From Streptomyces spiroverticillatus (lineage in GTDB: Bacteria > Actinomycetota > Actinomycetes > Streptomycetales > Streptomycetaceae): DNA of 64,000 nucleotides. Of the stretch, positions 44,544 through 53,552 are shown in pieces. Under the pieces are notes generated by a model. The model did not search any database and had not been told where the DNA came from. It saw only the letters and a program-made list of their open reading frames with translations. Location of the stretch: the NCBI GenBank assembly GCA_014650415.1, contig BMUX01000003.1, forward strand, positions 682,001-746,000. Reading direction: 5' to 3'. A program made the translations under genes and the position numbers. The stretch's first letter is position 1. Each line of letters begins with the position of its first letter.

Positions 44544-46070
44544 TTACGGGGAGGGGGCCGATGGGGTGGGGGCGGGCCTCGCTCCGGGGCGGTTGGTTTC
44601 CGGGAGGTGGCGGCTGACCTCGGCGGTCGTCAGGCCCAGGCCGCCCAGGGTGATCTCGTCCCAGGCCTGGAGGCGGCGGGTGTCGCGGTCCAGGTAGAGG
44701 AGGGAGGCGCGGATCTTCTCGGGGTCGCCCTTGCCCTCGACGGCGCGCAGGCCGCCGCCGCCCGTGGAGCCCTCGACCATGAGGCGGGTGCCCTTGGCCA
44801 TGACCTCCGTCTTGCGGGAGTGGGTGTGGCCGGCGAGGGCGAGCGGGACCTCGCCGTCGGTCTGGGTGACGGCGAGGGGGTTGTGGGCGACCGCGATGTC
44901 GACGGGGGTTCCGGCGGCCTTCTGGCCGCGCAGGGAGGCGGCCAGCCGGACGCCCGCGGCGCGCTCGTCGGCATCGCCCTGGGGCTTGACCGAGCGGTCC
45001 GGGGTGAACTGGGGGTCGCCCGTGCCCGCCACGCGCAGGCCGCCCGCGACGGTGACGGCGCTGCCGTGGTCGAGGACGTGGACGTTCTTCAGGCGCGACA
45101 TGTACGCCTGGGTGGCGGCCGAATCGTGGTTTCCGCGCACCCAGATGTACGGGGCGCCCAGGTCGGGGATCGGGTCCAGGAAGACGTTCTCGGCGCTGCT
45201 GCCGTGGTCCATGGTGTCGCCGGAATCGATGATCGCGTCGATGTCGTACTGCTCCACGAGGGAGCTGATGATGTGCCACGACGCCGGGTTGAGGTGGATG
45301 TCCGAGACGTGCAGGACCCGGTAGGTGGAGGGGGAGGGCTGGTAGGCGGGGAGGGTCGAGGCGGCGTCGTACAGCTTGGTGACGTTGGTGACCAGGCGGG
45401 CCAGTTCCTGCTGGTAGACGTCGAACTCGGTGACGATGCTGCGGGCGTCGCCGACGACGGAGGGCGCGGAGGAGAGGAGTCCGGAGAATTTCGGCTCCAG
45501 GACCGATTTGGGGTTCCAGGTCGCGTACGCGGTCACGCCCGACGCGGTGAGCAGGGCCAGCGCGAGGCCGCCGGCGGCGAGGGCGCGGCGGGGGCGGCGG
45601 TAGACGGCCAGGCCCAGGGCGGTGGCGCCCGCGAGGACGGCGACGCAGGAGCGCAGGGCGAGGCCGAGGGTGCCGGACTCGACGTCCCTGGTGATCTCCT
45701 CCTGGAGGCCGGATATCCGCTCGGGGTGGTTGACCAGGGCGGCGGAGCGCGCCGGGTCGAGCCGGTCGATGTCGACGTCGAGGCGGATGGGGGCGGTGTG
45801 GGAGTCGAGCTCCAGGGCACCCAGGGGGGACACGTTGATCTTGGTGCCGCCGGTGAGGGAGGGACGCAGGGTCATCGTGGTGTCGACGGGGCCGACGGGG
45901 GTGCGGACGTCGCCGACGGTGAGGAGGCCGAGCCAGGCGCCGAGCAGGACGACGGCGAGGAGGCCGAGGGCGCGGGACCAGGGGTGGGGGTGCGGGTCGG
46001 GGTGCGGCGGGAGGGGCGTCGGGTTCGCGGGGCGGGGGTGGAGGCGGAGGCGGAGCCGGACTCGGGCCAT
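44544..46070 (-). CDS. membrane-anchored metallophosphoesterase
   Basis: 508 aa from ATG 46070. Basic Pro-rich N-terminus, first transmembrane helix near 33-55, an external segment (TTMTLRPSLTGGTKINVSPLG), then two more helices near 140-180, so the C-terminal domain is probably outside. The calcineurin-like phosphoesterase motifs are all present: HVSDIHLNP, DSGDTMDHG, WVRGNHDS, VAHNP and ALAGHTHSRK. Substrate unknown; related Streptomyces enzymes are annotated only as metallophosphatases. No clear ribosome binding site. Confidence 0.88.
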   Translation of the reverse strand: MARVRLRLRLHPRPANPTPLPPHPDPHPHPWSRALGLLAVVLLGAWLGLLTVGDVRTPVGPVDTTMTLRPSLTGGTKINVSPLGALELDSHTAPIRLDVDIDRLDPARSAALVNHPERISGLQEEITRDVESGTLGLALRSCVAVLAGATALGLAVYRRPRRALAAGGLALALLTASGVTAYATWNPKSVLEPKFSGLLSSAPSVVGDARSIVTEFDVYQQELARLVTNVTKLYDAASTLPAYQPSPSTYRVLHVSDIHLNPASWHIISSLVEQYDIDAIIDSGDTMDHGSSAENVFLDPIPDLGAPYIWVRGNHDSAATQAYMSRLKNVHVLDHGSAVTVAGGLRVAGTGDPQFTPDRSVKPQGDADERAAGVRLAASLRGQKAAGTPVDIAVAHNPLAVTQTDGEVPLALAGHTHSRKTEVMAKGTRLMVEGSTGGGGLRAVEGKGDPEKIRASLLYLDRDTRRLQAWDEITLGGLGLTTAEVSRHLPETNRPGARPAPTPSAPSP

Positions 46071-46321
46071 TGGGGGCGTATGCCCGATCGGGCGGAGCGG
46101 TATGCGGGGGTCCGGGGGCGGTCGGGGCCGCGTCCGGCGCTTGCGGGTGCGGGCAGGGGGCGGTGTCCGGGTGGGCCCGGATCGGGCGGGCCGCCCCCTT
46201 GCCCGCCCGTTCCGCCCCCGGGGGGCGGCCCCGCCGCCCAAGGGGGCTCGGCGGAAAGGGGGCGCCGCCCAAGGGGGCTAAGGGGTGGGCCGAGATCACG
46301 ATGCCCCCGCACAATGGACCC

Positions 46322-46672
46322 GTGCTGGAGATGACGCGTGAGGAGTTCGAGGAGCTGGTCGCCGAGGCGCTGGACCGGATACCGCCGGAGTTGACGCGGT
46401 TGATGGACAACGTCGCGGTGTTCGTGGAGGACGAGCCCGCCCCGGAGGACCCGGACCTGCTGGGGCTGTACGAGGGAACGCCGCTCACCGACCGCGGCGA
46501 GTGGTACGCCGGTGTGCTCCCCGACCGGATCACCATCTACCGGGGCCCCACCCTGCGCATGTGCGAGGACCGCGAGGACGTGGTCGCGGAGACCGAGATC
46601 ACGGTCGTCCACGAGATCGCCCACCACTTCGGGATCGACGACGAGCGGCTGCACGCCCTGGGGTACGGGTGA
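46322..46672 (+). CDS. small zincin-like metallopeptidase (minimal MMP-like)
   Basis: 116 aa. Contains the zinc-binding helix TVVHEIAHHFGID with HExxH plus a following His, the hallmark of the minimal matrixin-like (zincin) family common beside actinobacterial house-keeping genes. Begins MLEMTREEFEELVAEALDRIPPE. GTG 46322 lies 6 nt after a CACAAT -10-like box, suggesting a leaderless start; ATG 46301 and ATG 46331 are alternatives. The stop overlaps the crcB start by 4 nt. Confidence 0.85.
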   Translation: MLEMTREEFEELVAEALDRIPPELTRLMDNVAVFVEDEPAPEDPDLLGLYEGTPLTDRGEWYAGVLPDRITIYRGPTLRMCEDREDVVAETEITVVHEIAHHFGIDDERLHALGYG

Positions 46673-47139
46673 GCGAGGTACGGGAGCCCGTCGACCCCGA
46701 TGTCGATCTGCGGGCCGCCCCCGAGCCCGTACGCGTCCTGCCCGTGCTGGGCGCGGTGTCGCTCGGCGGCGCCCTCGGCGCGGCTGCCCGGTACGCGGCG
46801 CTGCTCGCGTGGCCCGCGTCCGGCGCGGGGTTCCCGTGGGCGCTGTTCGGGATCAACGTGGTGGGGTCGGGGCTGATCGGCGTGCTCATGGTGCTGGTCG
46901 TGGAGAGCGGGTTGCGGGTGCATCCGCTGGTGCGGCCCTTCCTGGGGGTGGGCGTGCTCGGCGGCTTCACCTCGTTCTCGACGTACGCCATGGATCTGAG
47001 CGGGCTGCTGGCGCGCGGCGAGCTGCTCACCGCGGTCGGCTACCTGCTCGGGACGCTCGCCGGGGCGCTGGGCGCCGTGTGGGCCGGGGCCGTGCTGACA
47101 CGGCGGCTGTACCGGGCGAGTGAAGGACGTACCGGATGA
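46669..47139 (+). CDS. crcB: CrcB/Fluc family fluoride channel, first copy
   Basis: 156 aa, four transmembrane helices. Family motifs GAAARYAALLAW, GINVVGSGLIGVL (conserved Asn) and GFTSFSTYAMD (Phe and Ser/Thr track). Fluc channels export fluoride as dual-topology or paired subunits. The ~30-aa N-terminal extension before the first helix is longer than in the second copy. GTG overlaps the metallopeptidase stop (GTGA), and its stop overlaps the second copy (ATGA). Confidence 0.92.
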   Translation: MSEVREPVDPDVDLRAAPEPVRVLPVLGAVSLGGALGAAARYAALLAWPASGAGFPWALFGINVVGSGLIGVLMVLVVESGLRVHPLVRPFLGVGVLGGFTSFSTYAMDLSGLLARGELLTAVGYLLGTLAGALGAVWAGAVLTRRLYRASEGRTG

Positions 47140-47510
47140 GCTGGCTGCTGGTGGTCCTCGGCGGGGCGGTCGGTGCGCCGCTGCGGTATCTGACGGACCG
47201 TGCGGTGCAGTCGCGGCACGACTCCGGCTTCCCCTGGGGGACGCTGACCGTGAATGCGGTGGGGAGTGTGGTGCTGGGCGTGGTGACCGGGGCGGTGGCG
47301 GTGGGGGCCGCGTCCGACTCCGTACAGCTGCTGGTCGGAACGGGGTTGTGCGGGGCCCTCACGACGTATTCGACGTTCAGTTACGAGACGCTGCGGCTGG
47401 CCGAGACCGGGCGGCGCTTCCTCGCGGGGGCGAACGCGGCGGTGTCCGTGCTGGTCGCGCTGGGTGGGGTGACGCTCGGGGCGGGGCTGGGGCGCGGGCT
47501 CGGGGGCTGA
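47136..47510 (+). CDS. crcB: CrcB/Fluc family fluoride channel, second copy
   Basis: 124 aa, four helices; GAPLRYLTDRAV, GTLTVNAVGSVVLG and GALTTYSTFSYET match the family. Directly coupled to the first copy by ATGA. Two coupled, unequal genes point to a heterodimeric channel of opposite topology, as in other Gram-positive bacteria. No fluoride riboswitch was found upstream of the unit. Confidence 0.93.
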   Translation: MSWLLVVLGGAVGAPLRYLTDRAVQSRHDSGFPWGTLTVNAVGSVVLGVVTGAVAVGAASDSVQLLVGTGLCGALTTYSTFSYETLRLAETGRRFLAGANAAVSVLVALGGVTLGAGLGRGLGG

Positions 47511-47702
47511 TGCCGTGGTCGTACGAGGTGTGCGGTGCGGCGGTACGGGTGTGGCGGGGCCGTGGTGGTCGCGTGCCCGCGCGTGTCCCCGGCGGGGCAA
47601 AGGGAGTTGAGAGGGGCAGACCCCAACTCGCCGTTACGGCTCCGGGAGTGTCGCAGACCCGTGCGCCGTCACCCCCGCGGCCGTCGTCCCGGAGGTGCGC
47701 CC

Positions 47703-48293
47703 GTGCGCCAGTTGCCCACCCCTGTCCGACTCGCCGCCGCGATGCTCGCGGTGGCGGCCTCCGCAGGCTGCATGAGTGTGAGTGACGAGGAGGGGAAACC
47801 GCTGCCCGCACGCCCGGCCGCCAAGCAGGAGCAGGCCGGGCCGGACGGCGGTGCCGTGGTGGGCGGCGAGGGCCAGGGGCGTCGGGGCGGCGGTCCGGTG
47901 GCGCGCGGCGAGGACGGCGGGGACGCCGACCCCAAGGGCGGCTCCTCGGCGAACCCCAGCGCCTCGCCGGGCCCCGAGGCCACTCCCTCCGGCAAGGCCG
48001 GTGCCTCGCCGGGCGCCACGCCGTCCCCGGGGGCCGGAGGCGGCCGCGCCACGCCGTCCCCGGGGACGCCGAAGCCGAGCCCCTCCCGACCCACCGAGGA
48101 GCCCCCGGAGCCGACTCCCACGCCCACCAGGCCCCCCGAGCCGACCCCGACGCCGAGCGAGCCCGAGCCGCAGCCGACGCCGCCCTCACAGACGCCCGCC
48201 GCGCAGAACCGGGCGGCGGACTCCCCGTCGCCGGTGAAGTACCGGCAGGTGCGTTCGGGGCCCGTGGAGAAACCGCAGGTCGCGGCCGTGTAG
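47703..48293 (+). CDS. proline-rich lipoprotein
   Basis: 196 aa. GTG at 47703 with GGAGG 7 nt upstream. Signal peptide VRLAAAMLAVAASAGC with a lipobox-like SAGC at the cleavage Cys (weaker than L-x-x-C). The mature part is low complexity: Gly-rich charged stretch, then Pro/Ser/Thr repeats (PTPTPTRPPEPTPTPSEPEP) as in wall-spanning linkers, ending in a short Val/Lys segment. No folded domain is visible; function unknown. Confidence 0.75.
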   Translation: MRQLPTPVRLAAAMLAVAASAGCMSVSDEEGKPLPARPAAKQEQAGPDGGAVVGGEGQGRRGGGPVARGEDGGDADPKGGSSANPSASPGPEATPSGKAGASPGATPSPGAGGGRATPSPGTPKPSPSRPTEEPPEPTPTPTRPPEPTPTPSEPEPQPTPPSQTPAAQNRAADSPSPVKYRQVRSGPVEKPQVAAV

Positions 48294-48487
48294 CGGAGTC
48301 GATTTGCCAGGTGTGGGGGAGGGTGCGTATGGTTATAGATCGTTTGATCCCATTGCCCGGCGCCGACACAGAAGAGCGCCGTGTGGCGCGTACTCTCCCT
48401 TGCCGTGGCTGACCGCATAGAGGCGGTTTCACTTGCGATTCACGGAGTTTGGGCGCGTGCCGAGACTCCGAGAGGTTTCGCATCCGC

Positions 48488-50836
48488 ATGTCTGTTTCCA
48501 GTTCTGACCGCACCGCCATGCCCGCTGACGAGGCGATTGACGCCGTCGTCACCGAGGTCGTCGAGACGGTCGACACCCCCGCCGCCGAGGCCGTCGAGGC
48601 CCCGGTCGTTGACGCCACCGAGGTCGTAGAGGCCGCCACCGAGATCGTCGAGGCCGCCGAGGCCGAGGCCGCTCCGGCCGCCGACGAGGCCCCCGCCGCC
48701 GACGTCGAGGCTCCCGAGGCCGACGAGGACGACGCCGAGCCCGGCATCACCTTCGCCGACCTGGGCCTGCCCGAGGGCGTCGTGCGCAAGCTCGCGCAGA
48801 ACGGCGTCACCAGCCCCTTCCCGATCCAGGCCGCGACCATCCCGGACGCCCTGGCCGGCAAGGACATCCTGGGCCGCGGCCGCACCGGCTCCGGCAAGAC
48901 CCTCTCCTTCGGTCTGCCGACCCTGGCGCAGCTCGCCGGCGGCCAGACCGAGAAGAAGAAGCCCCGCGCGATCATCCTCACCCCGACGCGTGAGCTCGCG
49001 ATGCAGGTCGCGGACGCCCTCCAGCCGTACGGCGACGTGCTCGGCCTGAAGATGAAGGTCGTCTGCGGCGGTACGTCGATGGGCAACCAGATCTACGCCC
49101 TGGAGCGCGGCGTCGACATCCTCGTCGCCACCCCGGGCCGTCTGCGCGACATCATCAACCGCGGCGCCTGCTCGCTGGAGAACGTGCAGATCGCCGTTCT
49201 CGACGAGGCCGACCAGATGTCCGACCTGGGCTTCCTGCCCGAGGTCACCGAGCTGCTCGACCAGATCCCGGGCGGCGGCCAGCGCATGCTCTTCTCCGCC
49301 ACCATGGAGAACGAGATCGGCACGCTGGTCAAGCGCTACCTGTCCAACCCCGTCACGCACGAGGTCGACAGCGCGCAGGGCAACGTCTCGACCATGACCC
49401 ACCACGTCCTCGTCGTGAAGCCGAAGGACAAGGCGCCGGTCACGGCCGCGATCGCCGCCCGCAAGGGCCGCACGATCATCTTCGTCCGCACCCAGCTGGG
49501 CGCGGACCGCATCGCCGAGCAGCTCCAGGACTCGGGCGTCAAGGCCGACGCCCTGCACGGCGGCATGACCCAGGGTGCGCGCACCCGCGTTCTTGAGGAC
49601 TTCAAGAAGGGTTACGTCAACGCGCTCGTCGCCACCGACGTCGCCGCCCGAGGCATCCACGTCGACGGCATCGACCTGGTCCTGAACGTGGACCCGGCCG
49701 GTGACCACAAGGACTACCTGCACCGCTCGGGCCGTACCGCCCGTGCCGGCAAGTCCGGTGTCGTCGTCTCCCTGTCGCTGCCGCACCAGCGCCGCCAGAT
49801 CTTCCGGCTGATGGAGGACGCGGGCGTCGACGCCTCGCGTCACATCGTCGGCGGCTCCGGCGCGTTCGACCCGGAGGTCGCCGAGATCACCGGCGCCCGT
49901 TCGCTGACCGAGGTCCAGGCCGACTCCGCGACCAACTCCGCCAAGCAGGCCGAGCGTGAGGCCAAGGAGCTGGCGAAGGAGCTGGAGCGCGTCCAGCGCC
50001 GTGCCACCGAGCTGCGCGAGGAGGCCGACCGTCTGGTCGCCCGTGCCGCCCGCGAGCGTGGCGAGGACCCGGAGACCGCTGTCGCCGAGGCTGCTGCCGC
50101 CGCCGAGGCCGAGGCCCTGGAAGAGGCCCAGGCCGAGGCCGCCGCTGCCGCGAAGGCGGCGGAGGAGCAGCGTCAGCGCCGTGACGAGCGCGGCAACTTC
50201 GAGCGCCGTGACGACCGTGGTGGCTACCGCGGCAACAACGACCGCGGCGGCGACCGCGGTGGGTTCCGTGGCGGCGACCGTCGTGACGACCGGGGTGGCG
50301 ACCGTGGCGGCTTCCGCCGTGACGACCGTCCGTCCGGTGGTTTCCGCGGCAACGACCGTCGTGACGACCGTCCCTCCGGCGGCTTCCGTCGCGACGACCG
50401 TCCGTCCGGTGGTTTCCGTGGCGGCGACCGTCGTGACGACCGGGGTGGCGACCGTGGCGGCTTCCGTCGCGACGACCGTCCGTCCGGTGGTTTCCGCGGC
50501 GGCGAGCGCAGCGGCAGCGACCGTCCGGCGGCCACCGGCTACCGCGGCAACGACCGCAACGACCGCCCCTCCGGCGGCTTCCGTCGCGACGACCGTGACG
50601 ACCGCGGCGGCGACCGTGGCGGCTTCCGCCGCGACGACCGTCCCTCGGCCGGACACCGTGGCAGCGACCGTCCGTTCAACCGCGACCGTCGTGACGAGCG
50701 CCCCTCGGGCGGCCGTTCCTTCGGCGGCGGCGACCGCCCGTACGGCCGTCGTGACGACCACCGTGGTGGCACGGGCACCGGCACCGGCTCCTTCGGCCGC
50801 CGCGACGACAAGCCGCGCTGGAAGCGCAACGGCTGA
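48488..50836 (+). CDS. DEAD-box RNA helicase with acidic N-terminus and RGG/RDD-rich C-terminus
   Basis: 782 aa. Acidic Ala/Glu/Val N-terminal extension (1-90), Q motif FADLGLPEGVVRKLAQNGVTSPFPIQ, Walker A GRTGSGKT, PTRELAMQ, DEAD in VLDEADQMSDLGF, SAT, and motif VI HRSGRTARAG. Coiled-coil Ala/Glu segment around 480-570, then a long Arg/Gly/Asp tail of degenerate repeats (RRDDRPSGGFRG, DDRGGDRGGFR) that would bind RNA and drive condensate-like assembly. RhlE/DeaD-type, probably cold- or ribosome-linked. GAGAGGT lies about 13 nt before the ATG. A strong terminator follows. Confidence 0.94.
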   Translation: MSVSSSDRTAMPADEAIDAVVTEVVETVDTPAAEAVEAPVVDATEVVEAATEIVEAAEAEAAPAADEAPAADVEAPEADEDDAEPGITFADLGLPEGVVRKLAQNGVTSPFPIQAATIPDALAGKDILGRGRTGSGKTLSFGLPTLAQLAGGQTEKKKPRAIILTPTRELAMQVADALQPYGDVLGLKMKVVCGGTSMGNQIYALERGVDILVATPGRLRDIINRGACSLENVQIAVLDEADQMSDLGFLPEVTELLDQIPGGGQRMLFSATMENEIGTLVKRYLSNPVTHEVDSAQGNVSTMTHHVLVVKPKDKAPVTAAIAARKGRTIIFVRTQLGADRIAEQLQDSGVKADALHGGMTQGARTRVLEDFKKGYVNALVATDVAARGIHVDGIDLVLNVDPAGDHKDYLHRSGRTARAGKSGVVVSLSLPHQRRQIFRLMEDAGVDASRHIVGGSGAFDPEVAEITGARSLTEVQADSATNSAKQAEREAKELAKELERVQRRATELREEADRLVARAARERGEDPETAVAEAAAAAEAEALEEAQAEAAAAAKAAEEQRQRRDERGNFERRDDRGGYRGNNDRGGDRGGFRGGDRRDDRGGDRGGFRRDDRPSGGFRGNDRRDDRPSGGFRRDDRPSGGFRGGDRRDDRGGDRGGFRRDDRPSGGFRGGERSGSDRPAATGYRGNDRNDRPSGGFRRDDRDDRGGDRGGFRRDDRPSAGHRGSDRPFNRDRRDERPSGGRSFGGGDRPYGRRDDHRGGTGTGTGSFGRRDDKPRWKRNG
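50200..50700 (+). repeat. degenerate tandem coding repeats of the RGG tail
   Basis: Inside the helicase gene, units such as CGTGACGACCGTCC followed by GGTGGTTTCCG recur every 24-60 nt. Some blocks are almost identical at DNA level (for example 50271-50330 and 50421-50480), pointing to recent duplication or slippage; tail length probably varies between strains. Confidence 0.75.
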
Positions 50837-50875
50837 GTCAGCCTGAACGCGATGCCCTTCGCGTAGCAACTCCCT

Positions 50876-50916
50876 GAAACGGGCCCGCTCTTCACGAGCG
50901 GGCCCGTTTCTCTTTT
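50876..50916 (+). terminator. terminator of the DEAD-box helicase gene
   Basis: 15-bp stem GAAACGGGCCCGCTC / GAGCGGGCCCGTTTC, loop TTCAC, followed by TCTTTT. Confidence 0.9.
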
Positions 50917-51043
50917 CACTTCCGTCACATCTGCAACTGCTGTTAGCATCCGGCGACTTGTGTGGGGAACACAGGCGTGATGCGGCCGGGGGGCCTGGGG
51001 CCGATCGCCCTTTCTCCGGGCTGCCCGGGGGAGGGTTTCGCCG

Positions 51044-53293
51044 ATGAATCGTCGTACGGGAATCAGGTCCGCAGTGGTGCTCGTGGCCGCGCTGGGGACC
51101 GCGGCGGGACTGGTGCCGGCGCACGCGGCGGAGAAGGGCCCGGCCGCCGAGGTGGTGATTCCGCTGGGGGCGCGGGAGTTGCCGCCCGAGGTGCGGGTGA
51201 GCAATGTGAGCGCCGTCGGCTTCGAGTCGTACGCGGAAAGCAGCACGGGCAACCACCGGTGGACGGACTTCGCGACCGGCGCGCAGCACGACGTGGCCGA
51301 CGTCGTCGGCACGGAGGGCACCGACCAGCACTCCGGCATCGTCGCCAAGGAGACGGCGGCCGAGGGAAGCACTCCGGGCCGGGTCGACCTGACCGACCTC
51401 GCGAGCGGCCGGACGGTGGCCGTTCCGGTGCCCGCCGGGACGGTGTGGACCCGTACGAACACCGCAGACTCGATCGTCGTCGCGGTGCGGGCCGAGGACC
51501 GGAAGACGTACACCGCGCTGCGGCAGATCCGCGTCACCGACGGCAAGGCCGTGGCGCGCGACCTCGCCGCGCTGCCCAAGGGGACCGAGTACGCGATGAC
51601 CTCGCGCCAGGACGGGCGCGGAGCGGTGATCGCCCTGAGCGGCGCGGGCGGGAAGGTCGCCTGGCACCTGCTGGACTACGCGGCCGGTTCCCTGGTGCCG
51701 CTGCACGCCGACTCCGGGCAGCTCCCCGTGGTGCTGGGCCGCGACCACCTGGCCTGGCGCGCCGCCGGTGAGGCCACCGTGCACACGGTGCCGCGCAAGC
51801 GTCCGGGCACCGCTCCTGTCAACGTCGCCGTCCCGGCGGGCACTTCGGCCACCGACGGGGTCACCGGGCTCGTCGGGGATTGGGTGCTCTTCCGGCACAC
51901 CCCCGAGACGACCCCGACCAAGGGCGTGGCGGGGCCCGCGCTGTACGGCGTACCGATCAAGGGCGGCGCGGCCCGCGAGCTGCTGCCGCACGCGAGCGAC
52001 ACCCTGCGCACGGCCCCCGACGGGAGCGTGCTCGCCGCCGGCGGCCCCCGCTCGACCGCCTGGGCCGTGCAGCGCATCCGGGCCGACCGCCACGGCGTGC
52101 CCCGGCTGAGCGTGGTGCGTGCCCTGGCGCACGTCTACCAGCCGGTCGACGAGTTCACCCTGGGCGCCGGCCGGCTCCACTACACGACCCGGACGCCCGA
52201 CAACGAAACCGGCATGTACGAGCAGGACCTCGCGACGACCGGCAGGCCCGTGCCGACGGGCGAGCGCCGCCTGGTCACCACGCTGCCCGGCCGCCTCCCC
52301 GTTTCTCTCGGCAACGGCCAGTTCGTGTGGAACCTGTGGGGCGACCACCAGCAGCCGGACAGCCCCAACAGCGCCTGGCAGCCGCGCCTGCCCGAGCCCG
52401 CCAAGGCGATCGGGATGCCCGCCGCCTCCGGCCGTTACGTCGTCCTGGACGCGGACGACGGCAAGCAGTACGTGGGCGACTTCCTGCGGCCGGACGACCT
52501 GGCCCTCACCCTGCCCACCCACACCGCCGCCGCCCTCTGGGGAAGCACGCTCTGGAAGCCCGCCGCCGACATCGGAAGCGTCGAGTCGTACGACGTGAAG
52601 ACCGGGAAGAAGGCCCCGGCCGTGAACACCGGCTCCGGCTGCGTCCCGACGAAGCTCCAGGCGGTGGGCCGCTGGCTGTACTGGGAGTGCTCCTACGACA
52701 AGACCGGTGTCTTCGACCTGACCGAGCGGAAGAACATCGCCGCACCGCCGCTGGGCACGCTCGGCGACGGCTTCGTCGTCACCAAGGACTACATGGAGGG
52801 CAGGCTCCTGCTCACCGACCTCCGCAAGGGCACCACCGTCCCCTTCTCGACGCCGGGCGTCTGGATCGACGACTTCACCGTGGACGTGTACGGCGGCCAC
52901 GTCGCCTACACCGACACCGACCAGCTCATGCACATCAAGCCGACCGGCATCGCCCGCCAGGCCGTCTCCGTGATCGAGTCGGGGACGGACGCGACTGCCG
53001 TCACCGGCAGCGACCCCTGGAACGCGCGCTTCTTCCTCTCGCGGCCCGTCGCCCGATGGACCGTCATCTTCACCGACGGCAAGGGCCGCACCGTCGCCAC
53101 CCGCAGCGGAACCGCCCGCGAGGGCACGCAGATCGCCCCGGTCTGGGACGGCAAGGACAACCGGGGCAACGCCGTCGCGGGCGGCCGGCACACCTGGAAG
53201 CTGACCGCCGCGGCGGGCGACGGAACGGGCGTACGGGCGCTGGCCTCCGGCACTGTCGACCTGGGCGGCGCCGAAGGCACGGCCCGCGACTAG
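51044..53293 (+). CDS. secreted beta-propeller-like protein with FlgD-type Ig domain
   Basis: 749 aa. Sec signal peptide MNRRTGIRSAVVLVAALGTAAGLVPAHAA. The bulk is beta-rich with repeated blades of the form GRxxVxxD..., e.g. ASGRYVVLDADDGKQYVGDF, VGRWLYWECSYDKTGVFDL, YGGHVAYTDTDQL. The C-terminal ~80 residues (ARWTVIFTDGKGRTV, PVWDGKDNRGNAVAGGRHTWKL) match the FlgD Ig-like fold seen at the end of secreted bacterial proteins. No catalytic motif found. ATG with GGAGGG 9 nt upstream. Probably extracellular binding or scaffold. Confidence 0.85.
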   Translation: MNRRTGIRSAVVLVAALGTAAGLVPAHAAEKGPAAEVVIPLGARELPPEVRVSNVSAVGFESYAESSTGNHRWTDFATGAQHDVADVVGTEGTDQHSGIVAKETAAEGSTPGRVDLTDLASGRTVAVPVPAGTVWTRTNTADSIVVAVRAEDRKTYTALRQIRVTDGKAVARDLAALPKGTEYAMTSRQDGRGAVIALSGAGGKVAWHLLDYAAGSLVPLHADSGQLPVVLGRDHLAWRAAGEATVHTVPRKRPGTAPVNVAVPAGTSATDGVTGLVGDWVLFRHTPETTPTKGVAGPALYGVPIKGGAARELLPHASDTLRTAPDGSVLAAGGPRSTAWAVQRIRADRHGVPRLSVVRALAHVYQPVDEFTLGAGRLHYTTRTPDNETGMYEQDLATTGRPVPTGERRLVTTLPGRLPVSLGNGQFVWNLWGDHQQPDSPNSAWQPRLPEPAKAIGMPAASGRYVVLDADDGKQYVGDFLRPDDLALTLPTHTAAALWGSTLWKPAADIGSVESYDVKTGKKAPAVNTGSGCVPTKLQAVGRWLYWECSYDKTGVFDLTERKNIAAPPLGTLGDGFVVTKDYMEGRLLLTDLRKGTTVPFSTPGVWIDDFTVDVYGGHVAYTDTDQLMHIKPTGIARQAVSVIESGTDATAVTGSDPWNARFFLSRPVARWTVIFTDGKGRTVATRSGTAREGTQIAPVWDGKDNRGNAVAGGRHTWKLTAAAGDGTGVRALASGTVDLGGAEGTARD

Positions 53294-53353
53294 GACGGCA
53301 ACGCGAACAACACCGTGGGAGCAGCGGGGCCGTGCGGTTATGCTGGGGCGCGC

Positions 53354-53427
53354 GGGCCGCTAGCTCAATTGGTCAGAGCAGCAGACTTTTAATCTGTTGG
53401 TTGTGGGTTCGAGTCCCACGCGGCCTA
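53354..53427 (+). tRNA. tRNA-Lys(TTT)
   Basis: Acceptor GGGCCGC pairs with GCGGCCT (first pair G-T); anticodon loop ACTTTTAAT gives TTT; T-loop TTCGAGT; CCA not encoded. Reads AAA, a rare codon here. Confidence 0.95.
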
Positions 53428-53467
53428 CCGCTCGCCCGCTTCTTCACTCGCGGAGCAGAGTGTTTCG

Positions 53468-53507
53468 ACGGTCCGACCGGCTGCGGCTGGTCGGACCGTC
53501 CTGTTTT
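53468..53507. terminator. terminator between tRNA-Lys and the kinase gene
   Basis: GACGGTCCGACC / GGTCGGACCGTC stem with GC-rich loop followed by CTGTTTTT on the plus strand; suited to tRNA-Lys and, in reverse, to the convergent kinase gene. Confidence 0.8.
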
Positions 53508-53552
53508 TCCGGGGATTCTTCCCGGGGTCTTCCCGGGGTCTTCCCGCGTCCG

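Noticed and set aside
46071..46321. Possible fluoride riboswitch upstream of the crcB unit
   Set aside because: The conserved crcB-motif blocks are absent; the segment is only GC-rich repeats.
48440..53191. Very long minus-strand open frame opposite the helicase and secreted protein genes
   Set aside because: No domains, no ribosome binding site, and codon pattern mirrors the plus-strand genes.
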